From contig JAEUMP010000013.1 of assembly GCA_016791445.1 (NCBI GenBank), forward strand, positions 1-64,000: a DNA stretch of 64,000 bases. Direction: 5' to 3'. The notes below the pieces were generated by a model, which saw nothing but the letters and a program-made list of their open reading frames with translations, was not told the DNA's origin and did no database searches. Source of the stretch: Hyphomonadaceae bacterium. Lineage in GTDB: Bacteria > Pseudomonadota > Alphaproteobacteria > Caulobacterales > Aquidulcibacteraceae. This document shows, piece after piece, positions 44,291 to 53,072 of this stretch; position 1 is the first letter of the stretch, and each line of letters starts with the position of its first letter. Both the position numbers and the translations under genes were made by a program.

Positions 44291-45478
44291 TTGCGGCGCG
44301 CGACCACCAGCAAATTCACCCGGCGACGCGACGAAATCCTCAACGTCGCCTCGGAGTTGATCAACAGCGGCGGCGCGCGCGGCATGACGCTGACGGCGGT
44401 GGCGAAGGAGCTCGATCTCGATACCTCGAGCGTCACCTACTACTTCCCCAAGAAGGATCACCTGGTCGCCGCCTGCGTGGAGCGATCCCACGCCTGGCTG
44501 CATGACGCGGCGAAGGCGGCGGCGGAAGAGAGCGACGCGCGCGCGCGGGTCCGCAGCCTCCTCGCCGCGCACTTCGACCGCTACGCCCGCCAGCGCGGCG
44601 GCGCCGCACGGCTCGCCATCGTTTCCGACGTGCACTCGCTCGACCCTGACCTGCGCGCGCCGCTATCGCAGCGGTTTCGCGAGATCGTCACGCTGGTGCG
44701 GGGCTTCTTCGACTTCGGCGACAGCGAAGCGGGGCGGCTCAGGGCGGCGATGTCCGGCATCGCGCTTTTGTCGGTCGTATACTGGATGTCGGCGTGGATC
44801 GACCGGTATCTCGAAAGCGATTTCGAACGGCTGAAGGAACGCCTGCTGGCGCAACTCGAGCACGGCTTCTCCGCCGCCGACTGGGCGAGTGATCTGACGC
44901 TGCTGGAAGACGCCGAACCACAGGACGCGCAGGCGCGCTTCCTCCACGCCGCCACCAACCAGATCAATCTGCACGGCTATCGCGGCGCGAGCGTCGCGGG
45001 GATCGCGGCGGTGCTCGGCGTCAGCATCGGCAGCTTCTACCACCATCTGGAAAACAAGGACGATCTCGTCCTCGCCTGCTTCCGCCGGAGCTTTGATCTC
45101 ATCGAGGCGGCGCAAGCACGCGCAGGCGCGCACGGCGGCGCCTATGGCGACCGGCTCGGGCGGATGGTGGACATGCTCATCGCGCTGCAGTTTCGCGGCA
45201 CAAGCCCGCTGCTGCGCATTTCCGCCTATCAGGCGTTGCCGCCCGAACTGCGCATCCAGATGCTCAATCACACCGGACGCGTCACACGGCACATGAGCGG
45301 ACTCATCGCCGACGGCATGGCCGACGGCACCGTGCGCGCCACGGATCCGGCGCTCGGTGGACAGACATTGATGGCGATGCTCGACGGCGCGGCGGAACTG
45401 CGGACCTGGGCCGCGAGGCGACCGCTGGACAAGGCCGTCGTCGCCTACAGCCGCAATATCCGGACCGGCATCTTCTGA
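44291..45478 (+). CDS. Double TetR-family transcriptional regulator
   Basis: A 395-residue protein with two complete TetR DNA-binding units. The first helix-turn-helix is in LTAVAKELDLDTSSVTYYFP (about 36-55) and the second in VAGIAAVLGVSIGSFYHHLE (about 235-254), each followed by a ligand-binding-like helical region. Single TetR proteins are about 200 residues and act as dimers, so this fusion would supply both halves in one chain. TTG 44291 with GGGAGG 8 nt upstream is preferred; GTG 44270 is possible. It is convergent with the sugar symporter gene (stops 3 nt apart). It probably regulates the sulfatase locus (inference). Confidence 0.85.
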   Translation: MRRATTSKFTRRRDEILNVASELINSGGARGMTLTAVAKELDLDTSSVTYYFPKKDHLVAACVERSHAWLHDAAKAAAEESDARARVRSLLAAHFDRYARQRGGAARLAIVSDVHSLDPDLRAPLSQRFREIVTLVRGFFDFGDSEAGRLRAAMSGIALLSVVYWMSAWIDRYLESDFERLKERLLAQLEHGFSAADWASDLTLLEDAEPQDAQARFLHAATNQINLHGYRGASVAGIAAVLGVSIGSFYHHLENKDDLVLACFRRSFDLIEAAQARAGAHGGAYGDRLGRMVDMLIALQFRGTSPLLRISAYQALPPELRIQMLNHTGRVTRHMSGLIADGMADGTVRATDPALGGQTLMAMLDGAAELRTWAARRPLDKAVVAYSRNIRTGIF

Positions 45479-45481
45479 TCG

Positions 45482-46948
45482 TCAGCCCGCGGCGTCGCGC
45501 GGGCGCGTAGGCTCGATGTTCTGCACCTGCAGGCGCGCGATGTTCTGTTCGTGGCTGTGGCGGTCGCCCTTGTAGAAGAAGAGGAACGATACGCCGACGA
45601 ACCAAAGCGTCGCCGAGACGGGCATGTAGATGTAGACGAGGCGGTCGATCGTTTCCGCCGACACGAGCCCCGGTTTCGCATTCTCCGGAAAGCCGGCCGC
45701 CGTCAGCAAGAGCCCCGCGCCGAGCACGCCGAGTGCGGCCGTGCAGGTCTGCATGAAGGCCGACGCCGCGAAGAAGACGCCCGAGGAATGGCGACCGGTG
45801 CGCAGCGCGCTGTCTTCCACGCAGTCGGCGATCATGGCGCTCGTCATGATCTGCGAGATCGCGATGGCGGCGCTGTAGACGATCTGCATGGAAAAGAGCG
45901 TGAGCACGAGCGGTCCTTCAGGCTCGAGCGGCAGAAAAAGCCCGGCCTGCCGGAGCGCGAGCGGCGCCAACCCCACCGTCACCCCGAACACCGCCAACAC
46001 CATCGCCACATTGCGCTTGCCGAACTTCTTCGACGCCCACGGCGCGATCACCAGCGCGATCAGCGCGGCGAAGGCGCCATCGATGGTCAGGAGCGACATG
46101 GAGTTCGACGTCAGCTGCCAGACATAAACGCCGAAATAGACCGCCATCGCGGCATAGAGCCCGGAGGCGGTATATTTCAGGACGCCGAAGGCGAGGATCG
46201 ACAGAAAGCCCCGGTGGGACAGCGTTTCCAGCATCTCCCGGAGCTGCGCGAGCGCGCCGCGCGCCGGTGCGACGGTCGCCTGGCGGACATAGCGGATGCG
46301 GTCGTGGGTGCCCCACGTCGATACGAGGATGGAAATGAAGATGAGGATGGCGCCGGCCATCCCGTAAGCGGCATAGCCCTCGGGATTGAGTTGCCCCACA
46401 GGGTGCTTTTCGGTGGGCTGCAGGAAGACGCGCAGCGCAAGGAACGCCGTACCAAGTCCGCCGACATAGCCGAAGAAATAGCGCCACGACATGAGCGCGG
46501 TGCGTTCGTCGTAGTTGTCGCTGAGCTCCGGCGTGAGCGCCGCGGACGGCACTTCGTAGAAATTGATCGCCACGCGCCCGAGCGTCGCCACAACGACGAT
46601 GTACCAGAACATCATCGTCTCGCTCATCCCGGCGGGCGGATTGAACATGAGCCAGAAGAACACCGCCGTCGGTATCGCGGCGGCATACATGAAGGGATGC
46701 CTGCGCCCCCATTTGCTGCGGAAGCTGTCGGTGATCTGGCCGATGAAGGGGTTGGTGACGGCGTCCATGAGCAGCGATATCGTCAGCGCCGCAGACACCA
46801 GCGCCGCGCTGAGCCCCATCACCTGATTGTAGAAGATCAGCAGATACGCGCTGTAGGCGACGGTCTTGGCGCCGATGGCGAGCGAGCCCAACCCGAACAA
46901 CACCCGCGTACGCAGGCCGATAGGCGGCGGGCTGGCCGTCTCTGTCAT
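45482..46948 (-). CDS. GPH-family sugar:cation symporter (MFS)
   Basis: A 488-residue transporter with about 12 TM helices. GPH/MelB-type signatures include DAVTNPFIGQITDSFRSKWG near the N-terminus and HPFMYAAAIPTAVFFWLMF, with RTALMSWRYFFGYVGG in the next helix block. GPH carriers import glycosides, pentosides or hexuronides with Na+ or H+. ATG 46948 follows GGGAGACGACGC. It is divergent from the FGE gene with 207 bp between starts, consistent with co-regulation of import and desulfation of sulfated sugars. Confidence 0.87.
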   Translation of the reverse strand: MTETASPPPIGLRTRVLFGLGSLAIGAKTVAYSAYLLIFYNQVMGLSAALVSAALTISLLMDAVTNPFIGQITDSFRSKWGRRHPFMYAAAIPTAVFFWLMFNPPAGMSETMMFWYIVVVATLGRVAINFYEVPSAALTPELSDNYDERTALMSWRYFFGYVGGLGTAFLALRVFLQPTEKHPVGQLNPEGYAAYGMAGAILIFISILVSTWGTHDRIRYVRQATVAPARGALAQLREMLETLSHRGFLSILAFGVLKYTASGLYAAMAVYFGVYVWQLTSNSMSLLTIDGAFAALIALVIAPWASKKFGKRNVAMVLAVFGVTVGLAPLALRQAGLFLPLEPEGPLVLTLFSMQIVYSAAIAISQIMTSAMIADCVEDSALRTGRHSSGVFFAASAFMQTCTAALGVLGAGLLLTAAGFPENAKPGLVSAETIDRLVYIYMPVSATLWFVGVSFLFFYKGDRHSHEQNIARLQVQNIEPTRPRDAAG

Positions 46949-47155
46949 GCGTCGTCTCCCAGGGCCGTTTCTCTGGAAATCAGGGCGTCGGCCCGTTTCC
47001 AATTTCGGTTATGTTGGCAAACCCCGGGGAAGTGCGCAATGCGGCGGGCTTCCAAGACTGATAACGTCACGAACCACAGCCGCCGCTCAGCCGGCGAAGC
47101 GCTGGCGTCCGAGCGCCCTTGCGTCGCTGCGAGGTTTGCGGAAAGTCCGCTGCTC

Positions 47156-48091
47156 ATGTCCGGACGCTTGTTCCCTACGGCGCTCATCGCTGCGCTCGCG
47201 TGTCTCGCGGCGTGCGGCGATGCTCGAACGCCCGCGACATCCGCCACGCCGTCGTGCGCGCCGCTCACGATGCAGACGACAGCGGACATTCCCGCCGGAC
47301 GCGTGGATCGCGGCGCGTTTCTCTTTGAGCCGGAGGAGTCCGTCGGCGGCGCCGGCGAGGTCGCGGCGTTCAACATCGACGTGCACGAAGTGACGAACGC
47401 CCAGTACGCCGCGTTCGTCGCCGCGACGGGCTATGTGACGGTCGCCGAGCGCAAGGGACCAGACGGCGCGCCGCTGGGCGGTGCTGTGTTCGATCGCAGT
47501 CAGGCGCGCTGGAGGATCGACTCCGCCGCGCAATGGCGCAGGCCTGAAGGCGCGGGCTCGGATATCCGCGGTCGCGAACGACATCCCGTGGTGATGGTCG
47601 CCTACGAGGACGCGCTTGCCTACGCGACCTGGGCCGGACGTCGTCTGCCGACAGAGAACGAGTGGGAGCGCGCCGCGCGCGGCGATGCCCCCGCCCCCGC
47701 CAGCCGCGAGGCCGAAGCCTACGATGGGAACGGCGCGCCCCGCGCCAACACCTGGCAAGGCGTCTTTCCGTTCAAGGACGCCGGCGAAGACGGCTTCGCC
47801 GGGTCCGCGCCGGTCGGCTGCTTCCCCGCCGGGCCGCACGGCCTCCACGACATGGCAGGCAATGTGTGGGAGTGGACGAGCGATCGCTTCACCGGCGGCG
47901 AGCGGTTCGACGCCGCGCGGCGCGACACCAGTCCGGCGCGCGTGATCAAGGGCGGATCGCACCTGTGCTCCCGCAATTTCTGCGCGCGCTATCGCAGCGG
48001 CTCCCGTCAGCCGGGCGACGAGTCGCTCGGCATGTCACACATCGGCTTCCGGACGGTCGCAGATGTATCGGAAGACGCGGCAGAGCCGTGA
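47156..48091 (+). CDS. Formylglycine-generating enzyme family lipoprotein (SUMF1-like)
   Basis: A 311-residue FGE-sulfatase domain protein. The N-terminus carries a lipobox LAAC (17-20), so it is probably membrane-anchored in the periplasm. Motifs: NIDVHEVTNAQYAAFVAATG (73-92), RHPVVMVAYEDALAYATWAG, RRLPTENEWERAARG, MAGNVWEWTSD, and RVIKGGSHLCSRNFCARYRS, with active-site Cys271 and Cys276 spaced as in copper-dependent FGEs. It converts the sulfatase Cys to formylglycine. The two sulfatases downstream both carry CxPSR, so they are likely its substrates. ATG 47156 follows GGAAAGTCCGC. Confidence 0.9.
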   Translation: MSGRLFPTALIAALACLAACGDARTPATSATPSCAPLTMQTTADIPAGRVDRGAFLFEPEESVGGAGEVAAFNIDVHEVTNAQYAAFVAATGYVTVAERKGPDGAPLGGAVFDRSQARWRIDSAAQWRRPEGAGSDIRGRERHPVVMVAYEDALAYATWAGRRLPTENEWERAARGDAPAPASREAEAYDGNGAPRANTWQGVFPFKDAGEDGFAGSAPVGCFPAGPHGLHDMAGNVWEWTSDRFTGGERFDAARRDTSPARVIKGGSHLCSRNFCARYRSGSRQPGDESLGMSHIGFRTVADVSEDAAEP

Positions 48092-48133
48092 CGGCGTCCC
48101 GTTTGACAGGAGGGGCGACGACGCTAGTCTAGT

Positions 48134-48148
48134 GGCACTTGAAGTGCC
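48134..48148. promoter_or_regulatory. Palindromic candidate operator GGCACTT-G-AAGTGCC
   Basis: A perfect 7-bp-arm palindrome with a 1-nt centre lies 74 bp upstream of the first sulfatase ATG, just after the FGE stop. Position and symmetry fit a dimeric regulator site, perhaps for the nearby double TetR. It could equally be a small hairpin. No -10/-35 pair was assigned. Confidence 0.4.
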
Positions 48149-48221
48149 TTAAGTGACAGGGTCACAGAGGCGGACGGACGGGCGCACAAACAACAAGCCC
48201 GCCGGACAGGGAGGAGCAGCG

Positions 48222-49865
48222 ATGAAACGACTGGCGATCGTCGGCGGCGTGCTTGCGCTTGTCGTGCTGGGCGCGTTCCTGCTCTACCGGAGCTATTGGT
48301 ACTACCTGCCCGGCATCGTCGGAAACATCCAGAATCCCATCGGCGCGCATCGCGAGGTGAACTGGGCGCCCGGTCCGACGGAAGCCCAACCCGGCGCGCG
48401 TCCGCCGAACGTGATCGTGATCGTTGCGGACGATCTCGGCTACAACGACATCTCGCTCTTCGGCGGCGGCGTCGCCGGCGTCGTGAAGACGCCGCACATC
48501 GACGCCATCGGCAGCGACGGCGTGGTGATCGAACAGGGATACACCTCGAACGCCACATGCTCGCCCTCGCGCGCCGCGCTGATGACGGGGCGCTATCCGA
48601 CACGCTTCGGCTTCGAGTTCACGTCCGCGCCGCAGGCATTCGCGCGCTACATTTCCCATTCCTCTCCGAACGCCCTGCGCCAGCCGATCTTCCATGAAGA
48701 CCGCGTTCCCGCTGTGCCGCCGCGCGAGACGCTCGGCCTGCCGCCCGGCGAAACGACCGTCGCAGAAGTGCTGAAACAGCAAGGCTATCACACCATGCTG
48801 ATCGGCAAGTGGCACCTCGGCGAGACAGCCGAAATGCGCCCCGTCGGACAGGGCTTCGACGAGTCCCTCGGCGTGATGCAGGGCGCGGCGATGTTCCTGC
48901 CGCCGAATGAACCGGATGTCGTCAATGCGAAGCTCCCCTTCGATCCGATCGACCGCTTCTTGTGGGCGAACCTGCCGTACGCCGTCGACCGCGAAGGTCC
49001 TGAGGGCAAGTCGCGCTTCCGCCCGCAGGGATACGTGACGGACTATTTCGCCGATGAAGCCGTGCGCGCGATCGAGGCCAACCGCAACAGGCCCTTCTTC
49101 CTCTATCTGTCGTTCACGGCGCCGCACACGCCGCTGCAAGCCACGCGCGCCGACTACGACGCCCTCGCCGACATTCCCGATCACACCCAGCGCGTCTATG
49201 GCGCGATGATCCGCGCGCTCGATCGCGGCGTCGGGCGCGTGATGCAGACGCTGCGCGACAACGGCGTGGACGAGAACACCATCGTGATCTTCGTCAGCGA
49301 CAATGGCGGCGCGTGGTATGCGGGTCTCGCTGACATCAACCGACCGTTCCGGGGCTGGAAGTCGACTTTCTTCGAAGGCGGAATCCGCACGCCTTACTTC
49401 GTGCGTTGGCCCGCCGGTCTGCCGCGCGGCGTGCGCGTGCCCGGCCCCGCCGCCCATATCGACATCATGTCCACCGTCGCCGCCGCCGCCGGCGCCGCCG
49501 CCCCCGCGAACGTCGACGGCGTCAATCTCCTGCCGCACCTGCGCGGCGAACCGCAGGCGCCGCGCACGCTCTTCTGGCGGTCAGGGCCCTACCGCGTCGT
49601 GCGCGACGGCGACTGGAAACTGCAGGTGTCCCAGACGCCGGACCGCGCCTGGCTCTTCAACCTGCGCGACGATCCGACCGAGCAGACCGACCTCTCCGCG
49701 CGCGAGCCGCAACGCGTCGCCGACATGCGCGCGATGATCGAGAAGCAGAACGCCGACGCGCCGCCGCCGCTGTGGCCGGCGCTCATCGAAGGGCCGGTGC
49801 GTATCGACGTGCCGCTCAACACGCCGTGGACAGAAGATCAGGAATATATCTACTGGTCGAACTGA
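48222..49865 (+). CDS. Arylsulfatase-type sulfatase 1
   Basis: A 547-residue sulfatase with an N-terminal TM/signal anchor (about 4-22). The formylglycine site is CSPSR (113-117) within NATCSPSRAALMTGRYPT. VIVIVADDLGYNDISLFGGG (65-84) and IFVSDNGG supply metal-binding Asp/Asn, and LIGKWHLG contains the conserved Lys/His. It hydrolyses sulfate esters, probably in the periplasm. ATG 48222 follows AGGGAGGAGCAGCG. It is 130 bp after the FGE gene and 23 bp ahead of sulfatase 2. The substrate is unknown; the symporter suggests a sugar. Confidence 0.93.
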   Translation: MKRLAIVGGVLALVVLGAFLLYRSYWYYLPGIVGNIQNPIGAHREVNWAPGPTEAQPGARPPNVIVIVADDLGYNDISLFGGGVAGVVKTPHIDAIGSDGVVIEQGYTSNATCSPSRAALMTGRYPTRFGFEFTSAPQAFARYISHSSPNALRQPIFHEDRVPAVPPRETLGLPPGETTVAEVLKQQGYHTMLIGKWHLGETAEMRPVGQGFDESLGVMQGAAMFLPPNEPDVVNAKLPFDPIDRFLWANLPYAVDREGPEGKSRFRPQGYVTDYFADEAVRAIEANRNRPFFLYLSFTAPHTPLQATRADYDALADIPDHTQRVYGAMIRALDRGVGRVMQTLRDNGVDENTIVIFVSDNGGAWYAGLADINRPFRGWKSTFFEGGIRTPYFVRWPAGLPRGVRVPGPAAHIDIMSTVAAAAGAAAPANVDGVNLLPHLRGEPQAPRTLFWRSGPYRVVRDGDWKLQVSQTPDRAWLFNLRDDPTEQTDLSAREPQRVADMRAMIEKQNADAPPPLWPALIEGPVRIDVPLNTPWTEDQEYIYWSN

Positions 49866-49888
49866 CGGCGGAGAAAACGGGGCTGTAC

Positions 49889-51664
49889 ATGCGGGCAACG
49901 ATGTATTTCGCCGCGATCGCGCTCCTGTTCATGGGCGCGCCAGCGCACGCGCAAGCCCCGAACACCCAAGCCCCAAACGCGCGTCCGAACATCGTTCTCA
50001 TCCTCGCCGACGATGTGGGGTTCACGGACCTCGGCGCCTATGGCGGTGAGGCGCGCACGCCGAACATCGATCGCCTCGCCGCGCGCGGCGCGCTCTTTTC
50101 CCGGTACTATTCCTCGCCGTTGTGCTCACCGTCGCGCGCGATGTTGCTGACGGGCATGGACAGCCATCGCACGGGCCACGCCACCATCGTCGAGGTGCTC
50201 CCGCGCGAGCTGCGCAATCGCCCAGGCTATTCCATGCGCCTCGAACCGGGGGTCGTCACGATCGCCGAGCGGCTGCGCCAGAGCGGCTATCGAACCTACG
50301 TCACCGGCAAGTGGCACCTCGGCCACGGCAAAGGCGATCTACCCGACAGCCACGGCTTCGACAGATCTTTCGTGCTCGACGCATCCGGCGCCGACAACTG
50401 GGACGAGCGCCCCTACATCCCCTACTACCGCCGCGCGGACTGGTTCGAGAACGGCAAGCGCGCCCATCTCCCGAAGGATTTCTATTCCAGCCAGTTCATC
50501 GTCGATCGCATGATCGATTATCTCGACGCCGACGCCGCCCAGACCGACAAACCGTTCTTCGCCTACCTCGCCTTCCAGGCCGTCCACATTCCCGTGCAGG
50601 CGCCGCGAAAATTCACGGAAGGCTACAACGGCGTCTATGACGGCGGCTGGGAGTCCGTTCGCGCCGCGCGGTGGGCGCGCACACAGGCGCTGGGTCTCAA
50701 TCCCGCCGATGCGTCGCCGGCGGCGCCCCACCCGCGCTTCCGCGCCTGGAGCGCGCTCTCCGCCGACGACCGCGCCCTCTATGCGCGCAGCATGCAGGTG
50801 CACGCCGGCATGATCGAAGCGATGGATGTGCATATCGGCCGGTTGCTCGAATACCTCGCCGCGCGCGGCCTCGCCGACAACACCATCTTCGTCATAACCT
50901 CCGACAACGGCCCCGAACCAAGCAATCCGATGGTCGAGCCGGACTTCGTGCGCTGGATGGATCTGCGCGGCGGCTACACGCGCAAGCTCGACGATCTCGG
51001 CGAGCGCGGCTCGTTCGTCTTCATCGGCCCCGAATGGGCCAACGCGACATCCGCCGGCGCGCTCTACAAGTTCACCACCGGCGAGGGCGGCCTTCGGGTG
51101 CCGCTGGTGATGGCCGGCCCCGGCATCGCGCCGCAGCGCATCGACGCGCGCGCCTTCGTCACCGACATCACGCCGACCCTTCTGGAACGTGCAGGCGTCA
51201 CCGCGCCCGCCGCCGCCATCGACGGCGTCAGCATGACGGGTCTGCTGGGGCAGACGCAGTCAGCGCTCCGCTCCGACGGTGACGTCATCGGCGTCGAGGT
51301 CTCCGGACACGCGGCGCTCTACCGTGGCGACTACAAGATCGTGCGAACGCCGCCACCGCTCGGCGACGGTTCGTGGCGCCTCTATGACGTCACCCGCGAC
51401 CCGGGCGAGACCCGCGATCTTTCCAACGATCAAACCGCCCTCTTCGACAGCATGCGCGCCGCATACGACGCCTACGCAACCCGCGTCGGCGTGCTGCCGC
51501 TGCCGGAGGGCTACGACGTGCAACGCCAGGTCGTGCACAACACGCGCATGAAGTCGCTGCAGCAATACTGGTGGGTGCTGGCGCTAGGGGCCGTGCTTCT
51601 GGTGGGCGTGGCCTATCTGGTCATCCGAATGCTCGGCGCCGCCCTCCGCCCCCGCCGCGCCTGA
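49889..51664 (+). CDS. Arylsulfatase-type sulfatase 2 with C-terminal TM
   Basis: A 591-residue sulfatase with signal peptide MRATMYFAAIALLFMGAPAHA. Formylglycine site CSPSR is at 79-83 (SSPLCSPSRAMLLTGMDS), NIVLILADDVGFTDLGAYGG at 34-53, and VTGKWHLGHGKGD and FVITSDNGPEPSN are typical. A C-terminal TM helix (about 560-585, WWVLALGAVLLVGVAYLVI) may anchor it in the membrane. It differs clearly from sulfatase 1, so it is not a recent duplicate. ATG 49889 with GGGG upstream; an ATG four codons in (49901) is also possible. Confidence 0.92.
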   Translation: MRATMYFAAIALLFMGAPAHAQAPNTQAPNARPNIVLILADDVGFTDLGAYGGEARTPNIDRLAARGALFSRYYSSPLCSPSRAMLLTGMDSHRTGHATIVEVLPRELRNRPGYSMRLEPGVVTIAERLRQSGYRTYVTGKWHLGHGKGDLPDSHGFDRSFVLDASGADNWDERPYIPYYRRADWFENGKRAHLPKDFYSSQFIVDRMIDYLDADAAQTDKPFFAYLAFQAVHIPVQAPRKFTEGYNGVYDGGWESVRAARWARTQALGLNPADASPAAPHPRFRAWSALSADDRALYARSMQVHAGMIEAMDVHIGRLLEYLAARGLADNTIFVITSDNGPEPSNPMVEPDFVRWMDLRGGYTRKLDDLGERGSFVFIGPEWANATSAGALYKFTTGEGGLRVPLVMAGPGIAPQRIDARAFVTDITPTLLERAGVTAPAAAIDGVSMTGLLGQTQSALRSDGDVIGVEVSGHAALYRGDYKIVRTPPPLGDGSWRLYDVTRDPGETRDLSNDQTALFDSMRAAYDAYATRVGVLPLPEGYDVQRQVVHNTRMKSLQQYWWVLALGAVLLVGVAYLVIRMLGAALRPRRA

Positions 51665-51719
51665 CCGCGCACGTCTTCCGGATCGACGCTCGGCGCGCCA
51701 TCCGCTAGACGGGTGTCCC

Positions 51720-53072
51720 ATGGCGGTGTCCACCAAGCGCTATCGATCGTTCATCAGCTATTCCCAACAGGACAAGCGTTGGGGACGACGCCTGCATTCG
51801 TGGCTGGAAACGTACCGCGCGCCCGTCGGGGTCATCGCCGACATCCAGGATACCCGACGACTAGGTCGCTTCTTCCGCGACGAAGCCGAAATGCCCGCCG
51901 CAACCGACATCGGCGAAGTCGTCCGCGACGCGATCGAGACCGCAGAGAGCCTCATCGTCGTCTGCTCTCCGCGTTCGGCTCAGTCGCAGTGGGTGGCCTC
52001 CGAGATCAGTCACTTCCGTCGGACCAACCCGGACGGCAAGCTGTTTGCGGTCATCATCGACGGCGTTCCCAACTCGGGCGATCCGCAGACCGAGTGCTTT
52101 CCCGCCGCTCTGCGCCGTCGTGCCGAAGGCGACGACTCCATGCCGGTCGAACCTGTCGGCGTCGATGTGCGCGTGGATTCCAAGGACCGCATCTGCGCGC
52201 GCCTTGCAGCGGGGCTCCTCGACGTCGATTTCGATGATCTCTGGCAGCGGGACCGTCGTCGCGCGGAACGTCGTCAGCGTCAGGCGCTGATCACGCTGTC
52301 CGCCACGTCGGCGGCCTTCGCGCTGCTGGCGTTCGCCGCCGTGTGGTTCGCGCTCGTCGCGCAGGATCGCACGCGCATCGCGGAAGACGCACGCCGTGCG
52401 CTGCAGCATGAGTATCTGTCGGTCCTCGGCGAAAGCGCCATCGACGATGTCCTCACCGCCGATCTCGAGCCGGGGGCGCTCTCGACACTTGACGGCAGCG
52501 CCTGGACCTCGCTCGTGCGACGCGGGGACGAGGACTTCATCCTCGCGCGCGACTTCGGGGACGGACGCGTGTTCGCGGTCGCGCATGACGGTCTGCTCGA
52601 CGCGGCGCGCAACAAGAATGGCGATGCCTTCCTCCGCCGCACGATCTCATGGCTGAAGGGACCCGGTGGGCCGAACGTCGTCGTCATCGCATCGGGACAC
52701 TGCGAATGGATGTCGATCGGAGTCGACGACTGGCTGTTGCCGGGCTTGCTCGAGAGCTGGCGGTACGACATCCGCGATGCGCCAGGGCCGCTCACCGACA
52801 AGGCGCTTGCCGGCGCGGGCGTGCTGATCGTCGGCAATGCCTGGGGTGATTTCACCGCTGAGGAGTTGCAGGCGGTCGAGCGCTTCGCAAGCAAGGGCGG
52901 CGGCGTGCTTCTCGCCGGGCTCGGATGGTCCTGGGTCGAGAATGCCGACAATCCCGAACTCGCCTGCCCGGGCGCGCCGGCGCGCACCGCGCCCGTCCGG
53001 ATCGAATCCTATCCCATGAATGCGCTCGGCGCGCGCTTCGGCGTCGGCTGGACCAATGAGGAACCTTCCTGA
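51720..53072 (+). CDS. TIR domain, TM and GATase-like protein
   Basis: A 450-residue protein. The TIR domain (about 8-120) starts YRSFISYSQQDKRWGRRLHS and carries the WxxxE pattern W91-E95 (SQWVASEISHF), the catalytic Glu region of NAD-cleaving TIRs. A basic segment (175-190, RDRRRAERRQR) leads into a TM helix (190-213). The C-terminal part (about 282-411) has RVFAVAHDGLLDA, WLKGPGGPNVVVIASGH, GAGVLIVGNAWGDF and GGGVLLAGLGWSW, resembling the class I glutamine-amidotransferase-like domain found with M60-like proteins. Its stop overlaps the next start (TGATG). The role is not known; immune or signalling function is an inference. Confidence 0.8.
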   Translation: MAVSTKRYRSFISYSQQDKRWGRRLHSWLETYRAPVGVIADIQDTRRLGRFFRDEAEMPAATDIGEVVRDAIETAESLIVVCSPRSAQSQWVASEISHFRRTNPDGKLFAVIIDGVPNSGDPQTECFPAALRRRAEGDDSMPVEPVGVDVRVDSKDRICARLAAGLLDVDFDDLWQRDRRRAERRQRQALITLSATSAAFALLAFAAVWFALVAQDRTRIAEDARRALQHEYLSVLGESAIDDVLTADLEPGALSTLDGSAWTSLVRRGDEDFILARDFGDGRVFAVAHDGLLDAARNKNGDAFLRRTISWLKGPGGPNVVVIASGHCEWMSIGVDDWLLPGLLESWRYDIRDAPGPLTDKALAGAGVLIVGNAWGDFTAEELQAVERFASKGGGVLLAGLGWSWVENADNPELACPGAPARTAPVRIESYPMNALGARFGVGWTNEEPS

